Source of the DNA: an uncultured Rhodospirillaceae bacterium
GTDB taxonomy: Bacteria; Pseudomonadota; Alphaproteobacteria; CAAGCB01; CAG-977
Direction: 5' to 3'
Assembly (NCBI GenBank): GCA_900550445.1
Contig: URSF01000015.1
Location: forward strand, 1 to 49,780
Length of the DNA: 49,780 nucleotides
In this document: positions 1 to 8,664 of the stretch, piece after piece
Layout: each line of letters starts with the position of its first letter
Numbering within the stretch: position 1 is the first letter of the stretch
Made by a program: the position numbers and the translations under genes
The notes under the pieces: model-generated
Databases searched by the model: none
What the model was told of the DNA's origin: nothing
What the model saw: the letters and a program-made list of their open reading frames with translations, nothing else

Positions 1-2
1 GT

Positions 3-692
3 CCTTCGGGTCAGAGGTTGGAAAACGGCAAGTGTGTTGCCAACTGCACCGGCGTGATATGCAAATCCGGTTTCAAGGCAGTATCTGATGCGAATGGCTG
101 TTGCTGTAAAACGGACACTCTGGCCTGTTCTTCCGGTCAAATTTACAACACAACCATCGGAAAATGTGTTAATGCCGTCTGCCCGCTCGGGTGTCTGGAC
201 GATTGCAAACAGGGCTGCGGATCATGTGAATCCGGACGTTATCTGAACTATAACGACGGCTTGTGCCCGCTGTGTTCTTCTGCCATAGCAAATTGTGCGA
301 CATGTACCAGTTCAAAATCGGGACCAACCTGTACAAAATGCAAATCCGGTTATTGGCTCAACGGCGGAAAATGCGAATCCTGTCCGCTTCATGCTTCTTG
401 TCCCGACGGTGTTTCATTTTACTGCAAGAGCGGATATTCAGCCTCCGGAGGCGGATGCATTACCTGTTTGACAAAATATCAGGTTATGGCTGCTGTCAAT
501 AACAAGGTTTGCGGATATGAATCAACCGGATTATCGACAGATTCAAAATCCGCCTGCAAACAGCAGGTCGGCACGCGTTTTGTTTGCCAAAGCGATTACT
601 ATTATCTTCAGGGGTTAGCGCAGTATAAACCCTACCTTTCTTCAATAGGAGGTGTGAACGATAAAATTTGTGATTTCTGCACGTCACCTTAA
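3..692 (+). CDS. Cysteine-rich repeat protein, 5' end outside window
   Basis: The reading frame is open to the left edge, so this is the C-terminal part of a longer protein; the TTG at 18 is probably not the start. About 230 residues are visible, very rich in cysteine, with repeated CxxC and CKSGY-like units (for example CTKCKSGYWLNGGKCESC). The pattern resembles the cysteine-rich repeats of EGF/furin-like and protist variant-surface proteins. That is a similarity of pattern, not a family assignment. The spacing implies many disulfides, so the protein is probably exported, but the N-terminus is outside the window. The last 80 residues have fewer cysteines. A hairpin terminator follows directly. 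Function unknown. Confidence 0.7.
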   Translation, partial: PSGQRLENGKCVANCTGVICKSGFKAVSDANGCCCKTDTLACSSGQIYNTTIGKCVNAVCPLGCLDDCKQGCGSCESGRYLNYNDGLCPLCSSAIANCATCTSSKSGPTCTKCKSGYWLNGGKCESCPLHASCPDGVSFYCKSGYSASGGGCITCLTKYQVMAAVNNKVCGYESTGLSTDSKSACKQQVGTRFVCQSDYYYLQGLAQYKPYLSSIGGVNDKICDFCTSP

Positions 693-703
693 ATAAATAA
701 AGA

Positions 704-733
704 AACAGCGGGAAAACTTCCCGCTGTTTTTTT
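704..733. terminator. Hairpin terminator between convergent genes
   Basis: A perfect 9-bp stem (ACAGCGGGA/TCCCGCTGT) with a short A/C loop is followed by seven T on the plus strand. It lies between the cysteine-rich gene and serC, which converge. On the minus strand it is followed by a weaker T-rich run, so it may serve both genes. Confidence 0.85.
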
Positions 734-752
734 GTTATCTGTTATTGATCGG

Positions 753-1907
753 TTATTCTTCTTTTATCCGGTCATAGGCCCAATCCAGCCATGGGCATAA
801 TTTGCGCACATCATCTGCTTCTACCGTCGCACCGCACCAAAAACGCAACCCGGCCGGCGCGTCTTTATATGCGTTGCAGTCAAACGCAACGCCTTCGTCC
901 CCCAGCAGTGCAACCATTCTTTTTACAACGTCCTTTTGTTCTTCGGGCGGTTTTGATTTAAACCAATCCGCTTTGATCGACAGGCAAACGGACGTATTTG
1001 ACCGGTATTCCGGTTCTTGCGCCAAAAATTCCGCCCAGTCCGATTTTAAAACAAAATCCTGCAGAACTTGAAAACTTTGTTTTGAACGCGCAATCATGCC
1101 CTTTAACCCGCCGACGGATTTTGCCCAGTTCAAAGCGTCAATCACGTCTTCCACACACATCATGGACGGCGTATTAATCGTGTCGCCGACAAAAATGCCT
1201 TCGTTTAATTTGCCGTTCGCCGTCATGCGGAACAGTTTCGGCATCGGCCAGGACGGCGTATACGTTTCCAGCCGTTCAACCGCCCGCGGGCTGAGAATCA
1301 AAACGCCGTGCGCCGCTTCGCCGCCCAAAGCTTTTTGCCAGGAAAAAGTCACAACGTCCAGTTTTTCCCACGGCAGATCCATGGCAAACGCCGCCGACGT
1401 CGCGTCGCAGATCGTCAATCCCGTCCTGTCATCGGCAATCCAGTCGCCGTCCGGCACGCAGACGCCGGAAGTCGTCCCGTTCCACGCAAAAACAATATCG
1501 CGGTCTTTGTCCGCCTGCGTTAAATCGGGCAGCCGTCCGTAAGGCGCGTCAAACACGCGCACGTCAGTCAGCTTCAGTTGTTTGACAACGTCGGTAACCC
1601 AGCCTTTGCCAAACGTTTCCCAAGAAAACATGTCAACGCCTTTTGCCCCCAGCAAAGACCACAGCGCCGCTTCAACCGCGCCGGTATCCGATCCCGGCAT
1701 AATTCCCACGCGGTACGTATTCGGCACCTGCAGAACTTCTTTCATCAAATCAATCGCCAGCTTCAGACGCGAACGCCCCAAAACGGAACGATGCGAACGC
1801 CCCAAAACAGTCGTGTCCAAAACGTCCGCCGTCCACCCCGGCCGTTTGGCGCACGGGCCGGAAGAAAAATTCGGGCAATCCGGCTTTTCAACAGGTTTTT
1901 GAATCAT
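753..1907 (-). CDS. serC: Phosphoserine aminotransferase
   Basis: PLP-dependent transaminase converting 3-phosphohydroxypyruvate and glutamate to phosphoserine in serine synthesis (a role in pyridoxine synthesis is known for the family). The 384 residues match the alphaproteobacterial form of SerC: an N-terminal NFSSGPCAKRPGW segment, GRSHRS, and the PLP lysine in FSWQKALGGE at about K192. The GMPGSDTGA-like stretch near residue 70 fits the phosphate cup. The start is preceded by AAGGGGAAGAGAAATG, a good ribosome-binding site. It lies 14 bp downstream of glmM on the same strand, so the two are probably co-transcribed. serA is not in the window. Confidence 0.95.
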   Translation of the reverse strand: MIQKPVEKPDCPNFSSGPCAKRPGWTADVLDTTVLGRSHRSVLGRSRLKLAIDLMKEVLQVPNTYRVGIMPGSDTGAVEAALWSLLGAKGVDMFSWETFGKGWVTDVVKQLKLTDVRVFDAPYGRLPDLTQADKDRDIVFAWNGTTSGVCVPDGDWIADDRTGLTICDATSAAFAMDLPWEKLDVVTFSWQKALGGEAAHGVLILSPRAVERLETYTPSWPMPKLFRMTANGKLNEGIFVGDTINTPSMMCVEDVIDALNWAKSVGGLKGMIARSKQSFQVLQDFVLKSDWAEFLAQEPEYRSNTSVCLSIKADWFKSKPPEEQKDVVKRMVALLGDEGVAFDCNAYKDAPAGLRFWCGATVEADDVRKLCPWLDWAYDRIKEE

Positions 1908-1921
1908 TTCTCTTCCCCTTT

Positions 1922-3301
1922 TTATAAATGAGCTTCCAACGCTTTGACTTCGCCGATCAAAGCTTGTGCAATATCTTCGGCCATGGCGGCGATCTGCGTT
2001 TCGTCTTCGCCTTCCAGCATAATACGGATCAGCGGTTCCGTCCCCGACGGACGAATCAGCAGCCGTCCGTTATCCCCCAGCGCGCGTTCCGTCTTGTCAA
2101 TCGCGATTTTAACCGGCTCGCTGTCCAAAGCCGCTTTGGCCAAAGCGCGATCGGACAGACGCACGTTCTTTAACAGCTGCGGCACCGGTTCAAACAAGTG
2201 CATCACTTCGCTGACGGCTTTTCTTTCCGCAACGACGGCGGCGCAGACCTGCAGCGCGGCGACCAGACCGTCTCCTGTCGTCGAATGTTCGCCCAAAATC
2301 AAATGCCCTGACTGTTCACCGCCCAGATTATACCCGTCGGAACGCATTTTTTCGACAACGTACCGGTCGCCGACCTGCGTGCGTATATGCTTCATACCGT
2401 TGGCTTTTAAATATCTTTCCAACCCCAGATTGGACATCACGGTCGTAACGACGCCGTTTCCTTTTAAAATACCCGCTTTTTTCCATTCGCGGCCGACCAG
2501 AGCCAAAATCTGATCGCCGTCAATCACCTGTCCTTTTTCATCACAGACAATCAGCCGGTCCGCATCGCCGTCCAAAGCAATGCCGATATCCGCGCCGCTC
2601 AGAATGACTTCACTGCACATACGGTCTGTATGCACCGCACCGCAGTTATCGTTAATGTTACGGCCGTCCGGGTCAATTCCGATCGAAATGACCTCTGCCC
2701 CCAGTTCGTACAGCACCGTCGGCGCAACGCGGTAAGACGCGCCGTTCGCACAATCCAGAACGACTTTCAGCCCGTCCAGACGTTTGCCGCGCGGAAAAGT
2801 ATTTTTCACATATTCGATATAACGTCCCACGGCGTCATCTAGGCGTTTGGCCTGCCCGATCTGAGACGACGGCACCAGACAGTCTTTTGTATCGCCGAAA
2901 ACGCGTTCTTCAATTTCCAGCTCCATTTCATCGGACAATTTATATCCGTCGGGACCGAAAAACTTAATACCGTTATCTTCATACGGATTATGGGACGCGG
3001 AAATAACAACCCCCAGATCGGCGCGCATGGAACGCGTCAGCATCGCGACCGCCGGCGTCGGCATTGGCCCTAACAGCAAAACGTCCATACCGACTGCTGT
3101 AAAACCGGCGGTTAAAGCCGATTCAATCATGTATCCGGACAAACGGGTATCTTTGCCGATAACAACCTGTCTGCGGTGGTCGCCGCGTTTAAACAAAGAT
3201 CCGGCCGCAATCCCCAGACGCAAAGCAATTTCCGCCGTCATCGGTTCCTGATTTGCTTTTCCTCTGACTCCGTCCGTTCCGAATAGTTTCCGTACCGCCA
3301 T
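1922..3301 (-). CDS. glmM: Phosphoglucosamine mutase
   Basis: Interconverts glucosamine-6-phosphate and glucosamine-1-phosphate for UDP-GlcNAc, feeding peptidoglycan and LPS. An N-terminal KLFGTDGVRG, the phosphoserine loop SASHNP (catalytic Ser about 103), the metal loop DGDADR and the C-terminal RPSGTEP phosphate-binding motif are all present; 459 residues is normal. I chose the ATG at 3301 rather than one six codons upstream because AAGGAG stands six bases before it and the protein then begins MAVRKLFGTDG as in homologues. It follows ftsH on the same strand after about 107 bp, the usual ftsH-glmM order. Confidence 0.96.
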   Translation of the reverse strand: MAVRKLFGTDGVRGKANQEPMTAEIALRLGIAAGSLFKRGDHRRQVVIGKDTRLSGYMIESALTAGFTAVGMDVLLLGPMPTPAVAMLTRSMRADLGVVISASHNPYEDNGIKFFGPDGYKLSDEMELEIEERVFGDTKDCLVPSSQIGQAKRLDDAVGRYIEYVKNTFPRGKRLDGLKVVLDCANGASYRVAPTVLYELGAEVISIGIDPDGRNINDNCGAVHTDRMCSEVILSGADIGIALDGDADRLIVCDEKGQVIDGDQILALVGREWKKAGILKGNGVVTTVMSNLGLERYLKANGMKHIRTQVGDRYVVEKMRSDGYNLGGEQSGHLILGEHSTTGDGLVAALQVCAAVVAERKAVSEVMHLFEPVPQLLKNVRLSDRALAKAALDSEPVKIAIDKTERALGDNGRLLIRPSGTEPLIRIMLEGEDETQIAAMAEDIAQALIGEVKALEAHL

Positions 3302-3334
3302 ATCAAACTCCTTAAACATTTTTTCAACGGTTCA

Positions 3335-3370
3335 ACCCTGTCGGAAATGTTTTACCAAATCCGGCAGGGT
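3335..3370. other. Imperfect inverted repeat between ftsH and glmM
   Basis: Arms ACCCTGTCGG and CCGGCAGGGT pair with one mismatch around a 16-base loop. No T-run follows on the minus strand, so it is not a clear terminator. It could be an mRNA processing or stability element between the co-directional genes. Confidence 0.35.
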
Positions 3371-3408
3371 GTGCAATACACTTTCTGTTACAAAAATATA
3401 CGATTGTT

Positions 3409-5337
3409 TTATTCCGTCGCGGAAGAATCGTCCGTATCCTTTTTTTCCGCCGCATCGGATTTTTCCGTTTTTTCATCGCGAACGGGATCCGTGATCGGCA
3501 CGGTCGAACGCGCCGAAACGTGAACGCCGGGTTCCTCGCGCGTGATTTTTTCGCCGCGCAGCAAAGCCTTGATTTCTTCTGCGGTCAGCGTTTCATACTC
3601 CAGCAGTCCCTGTGCAATGCTTTCCAAAGCGTCCCGTTTGTCCTTTAAAATCCGACGGCAACTTTCATAAGCTTCTTCAACCAGCAGCTTGATTTCGGCG
3701 TCAACTTTTGCCGCCAGCTCTTCGGAAACGTTTTTACGCTGGTTCAGCGAATATCCCAAAAAAACTTCGCCGTCCGGTTCTTCAATGGCGATCGGGCCGA
3801 TTTCTTTGTTCATGCCCCACTGCGTGACCATATTGCGCGCGATATTCGTCGCCACCCGGATATCCTGCGACGCGCCGGTTGAAATATTTTCAGCGCCGAA
3901 AATCATTTCTTCGGCAACGCGTCCCCCGAAACAAATCCCCATACGTTCTTTTAAGTAAATATAAGATCGCGAATCCTTGTCGTCCGTCGGCAAAGACATC
4001 GTAATCCCCAAAGCCCGGCCGCGCGGAATAATCGTCACTTTGTGCAGCGGATCGGAATGCGGCGATTCCAAAATCATCAAAGCGTGCCCGGCTTCGTGAT
4101 ATGCGGTCATTTTCTTGTCTTCTTCGGTCATGATATGGGATTTGCGTTCGGCCCCCATCATCACCTTGTCTTTGGCATATTCAAATTCCGCCATCGTCAC
4201 GACGCGCTTGTTGCGCCGGGCGGCCAGCAAAGCCGCTTCGTTAACCAGATTAGCCAGATCCGCGCCGGAAAAACCGGGCGTTCCGCGCGCGATTTTCGTT
4301 ACGTCAACGTCGGGCCCCATCGGGCTCTTTTTCATATGAACGCGCAAAATCTTTTCACGCCCCGCCAAATCAGGATTCGGCACAACGACCTGCCTGTCAA
4401 AACGCCCCGGACGCAGCAAAGCCGGATCCAAAACATCGGGACGGTTGGTCGCGGCGATCAAAATCACGGCTTCGTTCGTATCAAACCCGTCCATTTCGAC
4501 CAACAGCTGATTTAACGTCTGTTCGCGTTCGTCATTGCCGCCCCCCAGTCCCGCGCCGCGGTGACGGCCGACCGCGTCGATTTCGTCAATAAAGACCAAA
4601 CACGGCGCATGTTTTTTCGCCTGTTCAAACATATCGCGCACACGCGACGCCCCGACGCCGACAAACATTTCCACAAAGTCCGATCCCGAAATCGTAAAGA
4701 ACGGCACGTTCGCTTCGCCCGCGATCGCCTTAGCCAGCAATGTTTTCCCCGTCCCCGGAGGCCCGACCAGCAAAACGCCGCGGGGAATCTTGCCGCCCAA
4801 GCGTTGAAAACGCGGAGGATCCTTTAAAAAATCAACGATTTCGACCAGATCTTCCTTAGCTTCGTCAATACCGGCGACGTCGTCAAAAGTGACTTTGCCC
4901 TGCCCTTCTAACATGCGGGCGCGCGATTTTCCGAAACTCATCGCTTTGCCGTTTCCGGCGGCCATCTGGCGCATAAAGAAAATCCATATCCCGATAAACA
5001 AAACAAACGGCAACCAGTAAAGCAGCCCGCTCCAAAAAGAAGAACCTTCTCCTTCCGGCGGAACGGCCGTTACACGGACTCCCTTTTCCAGCAGCCTGTC
5101 GACCAACCCGGCGTCATCAGGCGCGTAAAGCGCAAATTTCTGCCCGTCAGTCAACACGCCGGCAATTTTATTGCCCTGCAGAACAACTTCCTGAACTTTG
5201 CCGTTCTGAATCTGCTGTGTAAATTCGGAAAACGCCATCATCGTATGATTTTTGACCGATGTCCCTTCCTGAAACGCGTCAAACAGCGTAAACAGCAAAA
5301 CGCCGACGATCAGCCAAACGAAAATATTTTTACTCAC
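3409..5337 (-). CDS. ftsH: ATP-dependent zinc metalloprotease FtsH
   Basis: Membrane-anchored AAA+ protease that degrades misfolded membrane proteins and regulatory targets. An N-terminal membrane segment (about 4-22), a periplasmic region, a second membrane segment (about 105-122), Walker A GPPGTGKT at 192-199, Walker B FIDEID at about 249-254, the second region of homology ATNRPDVLDPALLRPGRFDR at 296-315, and the zinc motif HEAGH at 414-418 are all in place. The 642 residues match the usual size. The C-terminus is acidic and lysine-rich. It lies 16 bp downstream of tilS, a conserved alphaproteobacterial pair. Confidence 0.97.
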   Translation of the reverse strand: MSKNIFVWLIVGVLLFTLFDAFQEGTSVKNHTMMAFSEFTQQIQNGKVQEVVLQGNKIAGVLTDGQKFALYAPDDAGLVDRLLEKGVRVTAVPPEGEGSSFWSGLLYWLPFVLFIGIWIFFMRQMAAGNGKAMSFGKSRARMLEGQGKVTFDDVAGIDEAKEDLVEIVDFLKDPPRFQRLGGKIPRGVLLVGPPGTGKTLLAKAIAGEANVPFFTISGSDFVEMFVGVGASRVRDMFEQAKKHAPCLVFIDEIDAVGRHRGAGLGGGNDEREQTLNQLLVEMDGFDTNEAVILIAATNRPDVLDPALLRPGRFDRQVVVPNPDLAGREKILRVHMKKSPMGPDVDVTKIARGTPGFSGADLANLVNEAALLAARRNKRVVTMAEFEYAKDKVMMGAERKSHIMTEEDKKMTAYHEAGHALMILESPHSDPLHKVTIIPRGRALGITMSLPTDDKDSRSYIYLKERMGICFGGRVAEEMIFGAENISTGASQDIRVATNIARNMVTQWGMNKEIGPIAIEEPDGEVFLGYSLNQRKNVSEELAAKVDAEIKLLVEEAYESCRRILKDKRDALESIAQGLLEYETLTAEEIKALLRGEKITREEPGVHVSARSTVPITDPVRDEKTEKSDAAEKKDTDDSSATE

Positions 5338-5353
5338 CTTAACCGCCTTATCC

Positions 5354-6619
5354 TTAAGTGACAGGGCATGTCCACCGCGCCGTTTCGCATAACGCCGCTT
5401 GCGGCGTAAACATTACCTGACAAGTTATTTTTGTACGTTTATACCCTAAATGCGGCACAATAAAAAGCCCTTCGTTGTCAAAAAGTGCCGGCAGTACACA
5501 AAAAGCCCTTCTGGGAAAAGCTTCCTGCGCCCGCAAATGGTGCTCCAGCGGTTTAATCGTAATGGGAAAAGGCAGCGGATTTTCCAGCAAAAACGAAAAT
5601 CTGTCCCAGGAAAAGCGCTGTTTTCCTTCAACCGTTACAGGATCTGGCAAATCATTTAATTCCCGCCAGACAAGAACCTGTTTTTTAGTCGAGGGAGCAA
5701 TCCGGCACCCGCCCAACGTTGCCCCGCGAAAAAAAGCGGAACATATTTTGTCCGCCAGCGCCGCCAACGAATCCGACCGCGGCGCGTACGGCCTGTCGGC
5801 AATAAAACGCAAAAAATCCCCCAAACAGAACAACCCCGTTTCCCGATCCAGTTTCCGGAAAGCGTCCTGTCCGAACAAAAGGTATCCTCTGTCGGATTTA
5901 ACGACATTTTCCCGGATAAACACGGCCGCATTTTCTTCCAGCGCGCGCCGTTTTTTTCCGTAGATCAGCGTTTGGGCAAAGGCTTCGTCAATCTGCTCCG
6001 GCGTCAATATCCGGCGCAGACGGCCGCGGTCAAAATCATCGGACAGATTGGTTTCGTCTTCGACCCAATCCATAAAACAAGCCCTGTTGTATTCGCGCAA
6101 ATCCGCCGGACAAACGCCCAACAAAGGCCTTAAAATCCGTCCGAAATCCGTCATGCGGACAGCGGACATGCCGGCCAGACCGACCGGCCCGCTGTTTTTT
6201 GCCCGGCGGATTAAAAACGTTTCCGCCTGATCCTGCCGGTGATGCCCCAGCAAAAGCGTTCGGCACCCTTCCGCCCGGCAGGCGTCAGACAGCAGCCGGT
6301 ATCTGGCTTCGCGCGCCGCCTGTTCAACGCCGCTTACGGGCTTTTCCCCCGCCCAGAACAAAAGACGCGAAGGAATCCCTTTTTGTTTCAGACGTTCCGC
6401 CGTCAGACGCGCCTGCCGCGCGGAACAGGGCCGTAGGCCATGATCCACGATCAGCGCCAAAATCTCGCCGCCGTTTTGCCGGACAAATTCCCGCGCCAAC
6501 AGGCACAAAGCCGTACTGTCAGCCCCGCCGGAAACGGCGACGGCAATTTTTTCGCCGTTTGGAAAACCAAACGACTTCATCGCCTTTTCAAAAACGGCTC
6601 TGGTCTGCGTTACGGACAT
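5354..6619 (-). CDS. tilS: tRNA(Ile)-lysidine synthase
   Basis: Modifies the wobble cytidine of the CAU-anticodon tRNA-Ile to lysidine with ATP and lysine, so that AUA is read as isoleucine. The PP-loop SGGADS is at about residues 30-35, followed by LIVDHGLRP and LLGHHRQDQAET, typical of TilS. The 421 residues include a C-terminal half that fits the less conserved TilS C-domain. The start overlaps the end of cpoB by 10 bp, suggesting translational coupling. The gene is essential in most bacteria. Confidence 0.93.
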   Translation of the reverse strand: MSVTQTRAVFEKAMKSFGFPNGEKIAVAVSGGADSTALCLLAREFVRQNGGEILALIVDHGLRPCSARQARLTAERLKQKGIPSRLLFWAGEKPVSGVEQAAREARYRLLSDACRAEGCRTLLLGHHRQDQAETFLIRRAKNSGPVGLAGMSAVRMTDFGRILRPLLGVCPADLREYNRACFMDWVEDETNLSDDFDRGRLRRILTPEQIDEAFAQTLIYGKKRRALEENAAVFIRENVVKSDRGYLLFGQDAFRKLDRETGLFCLGDFLRFIADRPYAPRSDSLAALADKICSAFFRGATLGGCRIAPSTKKQVLVWRELNDLPDPVTVEGKQRFSWDRFSFLLENPLPFPITIKPLEHHLRAQEAFPRRAFCVLPALFDNEGLFIVPHLGYKRTKITCQVMFTPQAALCETARWTCPVT

Positions 6620-7515
6620 GAAAGTTTTTGAATTTCCTTTTCCAGCCGTTTTTTCATGGAATCGGAAACTTTCGGGTATTCTTTGGCAAAGTTTTTAAAA
6701 GCGATACAGGCTTCTTCTTTTTTATTCAGTTTCGCCATTGTCACGCCCAATTTAAACAAATTGTCCGGCGCTTTCTGACTGTCGCGGTAACTTTTGAACC
6801 CTTCGGCGAAAGCAACGGCTGCCTGAGAAAACATCGAACGCGCAAAAAACGATTCCCCCAGCCAGTATTGAGCATTGCCGGCCAAAGCGTCTTTCGGGTA
6901 CAGAACAAGAAAAGCTTCAAATTGAGCCTGCGCGGTTTTGTATTTCTGTTTTTTTATCGACGCGAAAGCTTCGTCATATAATTCTTTCGGTTTTTTCTTA
7001 CCGTATTTTTCCTTTATCTGCTGTTCTTTGGCTTTGGCGGTTCGGGCAGCGGCGGCCTGTTGTTCTTTTTTCTTTTTTTCAGCTTCTTTCTGTGCGTTTT
7101 CCGCGGCTGTTTTTTCCGCTTCCAGCTGTTTGATTTTTTCTTCGGCCCCCTGCAGTTTCTTTTCCATTTCCGTAAAACGCAGCGACATATCCGCGCTGAT
7201 GCGATCAATTCTGTCCTGCAAACCGTCCTGAGCAAATTTTACGGTTTCGACTTCTCCGGTCAGCTGGCGCAAAGTCTGTTCCGTTTCCTGCAGCTGCATC
7301 AGCATGGCGTCCAGTTTATCGCCCGATTCGTCGTCTTTGGCAGGTTTATTCGTACTGCCGACATAATTGTTGGACAGTTTTTTCTGCACTCCTTTCAGCG
7401 CGCTTTCAATCCGGTCCAGCCGATCGGCCAGCTCACCGATGTTAATTGTCGCCGCGCGGGCGGGAACGGCAAAAAAAATACATACTGCCCAGACAACAGA
7501 AAAAATTTTTTTCAT
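6610..7515 (-). CDS. cpoB: Cell division coordinator CpoB (YbgF), Tol-Pal system
   Basis: Periplasmic partner of the Tol-Pal complex that links outer-membrane constriction with peptidoglycan synthesis. An N-terminal signal peptide (MKKIFSVVWAVCIFFAVPARA) precedes a coiled-coil trimerisation region (about 25-135), a very Lys/Ala/Glu-rich linker, and TPR repeats in the last 125 residues (AQYWLGESFFARSMFSQA and following), ending with a cysteine near the C-terminus. The 301 residues are normal. It is last of the tol-pal genes and overlaps tilS. A terminator-shaped hairpin lies just upstream, between it and the second Pal-like gene, so cpoB may depend on readthrough or its own promoter. Confidence 0.92.
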   Translation of the reverse strand: MKKIFSVVWAVCIFFAVPARAATINIGELADRLDRIESALKGVQKKLSNNYVGSTNKPAKDDESGDKLDAMLMQLQETEQTLRQLTGEVETVKFAQDGLQDRIDRISADMSLRFTEMEKKLQGAEEKIKQLEAEKTAAENAQKEAEKKKKEQQAAAARTAKAKEQQIKEKYGKKKPKELYDEAFASIKKQKYKTAQAQFEAFLVLYPKDALAGNAQYWLGESFFARSMFSQAAVAFAEGFKSYRDSQKAPDNLFKLGVTMAKLNKKEEACIAFKNFAKEYPKVSDSMKKRLEKEIQKLSCP

Positions 7516-7536
7516 ACTTTACATTCCGCTGATAAA

Positions 7537-7570
7537 CAAAAAGAGTGCTTTATTATAAAGCACTCTTTTC
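7537..7570 (-). terminator. Hairpin terminator after second Pal-like gene
   Basis: A 12-bp near-perfect stem (AGAGTGCTTTAT pairing with ATAAAGCACTCT) is followed on the minus strand by five T. It lies between the small OmpA-family lipoprotein gene and cpoB. Confidence 0.8.
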
Positions 7571-7596
7571 TTTATGCGAACTATTTTTTAACAGAG

Positions 7597-8025
7597 TTAT
7601 TCCGTTACGATTACGCTGACCGTCCGGCGGTCTTCCGCCCAGCCTTTGGCCGTATTCTGTGTTGTTGCCAGCTCGGTCGCCCCGAATGAAACGACGGAAA
7701 CGCGGTTCGGGTTAATTCCGGACTGAACCAGATAATTTTTAACCGCGCTGGCACGTTTCTGCCCCAGTTTCATGTTATACGCTTCCGTTCCGCGCGGGTC
7801 GGCATACCCTTGAACGATGATTTTTTTCGTCGGATTGGCCTTCAACCAGGCGATCTGTTTATTCAGCACTTCCTTGCTTTCCGGCGTCAGTTCCGCCTTT
7901 CCCGTAGCGAAAAGAACTTCGTTTTGTTTAAAAACTTCCTTAAACGCTTCACACCGTGTCGCATCGGAAGCGCAGGCCGAAAGCATTAACAAAGCGCCGA
8001 ACGCGCCTAACAACGTTTTTTTCAT
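7597..8025 (-). CDS. Second Pal-like OmpA-family lipoprotein
   Basis: Predicted outer-membrane lipoprotein with a peptidoglycan-binding OmpA domain. The signal peptide ends in the lipobox LSAC (Cys about 18). The OmpA domain runs from about residue 35 to the end and carries GYADPRGTEAYN and the following QKRASAVKNYL, the region that binds diaminopimelate in Pal. At 142 residues it is shorter than its neighbour Pal. AAGGAG seven bases before ATG supports the start. It is a paralogue of the adjacent pal gene and is bounded by a hairpin terminator on each side. Which copy contacts TolB cannot be told from sequence. Confidence 0.9.
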   Translation of the reverse strand: MKKTLLGAFGALLMLSACASDATRCEAFKEVFKQNEVLFATGKAELTPESKEVLNKQIAWLKANPTKKIIVQGYADPRGTEAYNMKLGQKRASAVKNYLVQSGINPNRVSVVSFGATELATTQNTAKGWAEDRRTVSVIVTE

Positions 8026-8049
8026 CTGATGTCTCCTTAAACTGTTTAA

Positions 8050-8082
8050 TAAAAAAGCACCCTAGATTGTAGGGTGCTTTTG
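8050..8082 (-). terminator. Hairpin terminator after pal
   Basis: Arms AAAAGCACCCT and AGGGTGCTTTT form an 11-bp stem with a 7-base loop, followed by TTTTTTATT on the minus strand. It separates pal from the second Pal-like gene. Confidence 0.85.
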
Positions 8083-8102
8083 ATTATCAGATAAGATGAC
8101 AA

Positions 8103-8573
8103 TTAGTCTTTAACAACCGTAACCGCACGGCGATTCTGCGACCAGGCGGCTTCGTTCGCGCCGACAACGGCCGGACGTTCTTTACCATAAGAAATCACAC
8201 GAATACGATCAGCGTCGACGCCGCGGGAAATCAGGTAATTTTTAACGGCGACGGCGCGACGTTCGCCTAAAGCCAGGTTGTAATCGCGTGTTCCGCGGTC
8301 GTCGGTATGACCTTCGACAACAACTTTCTTTTCGGGATTAGCCTTCAGCCATTCGGCCTGAGTTTTCAGAACTTTTACGGAATCAGCCGTCAGATTGGAT
8401 TTGTCAAAGCCGAAGAAAACGCGATCCTTTGCATTCTGAACAAAGGCTTCGTCCTGTCCGACTTCTTCTTCAACCGTAACGGAAACAGTGACGTCTTCTT
8501 CCACAGGCGCGGTAGAAGCGCAGCCGGAAACCAGAGCAACGGCAGCCAAAGCGGCAAACAAATGTTTTTTCAT
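8103..8573 (-). CDS. pal: Peptidoglycan-associated lipoprotein Pal
   Basis: Outer-membrane lipoprotein that binds peptidoglycan and TolB. I chose the ATG at 8573 because AGGAG stands seven bases before it and it begins a canonical lipoprotein signal (MKKHLFAALAAVALVSGC, lipobox VSGC). The upstream 24-codon extension of the frame lacks a signal. After an acidic linker, the OmpA domain holds GHTDDRGTRDYN and GERRAVAVKNYL, the classic Pal peptidoglycan site. The 156 residues are normal. It lies 91 bp downstream of tolB, with a possible promoter in the gap. Confidence 0.95.
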   Translation of the reverse strand: MKKHLFAALAAVALVSGCASTAPVEEDVTVSVTVEEEVGQDEAFVQNAKDRVFFGFDKSNLTADSVKVLKTQAEWLKANPEKKVVVEGHTDDRGTRDYNLALGERRAVAVKNYLISRGVDADRIRVISYGKERPAVVGANEAAWSQNRRAVTVVKD

Positions 8574-8616
8574 GAAATTACTCCTAAAACAAAGATAAAC
8601 TTGATCCTCTTGATAG

Positions 8617-8645
8617 AATTTAAATAAATTCTGCCTGTTACGCAA
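8617..8645 (-). promoter_or_regulatory. Possible sigma70-like promoter for pal
   Basis: On the minus strand TTGCGT and TAAATT are spaced by 17 bp in the tolB-pal gap, about 45 bp before the pal start. The hexamers are only partial matches. An internal promoter for pal is common in tol-pal clusters, but this one is tentative. Confidence 0.35.
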
Positions 8646-8664
8646 CCTTTATTTCATATTTATG

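Noticed and set aside
3335..3370. Terminator between ftsH and glmM
   Set aside because: The inverted repeat has a long loop, one mismatch and no following T-run, so it is listed only as an inverted repeat.
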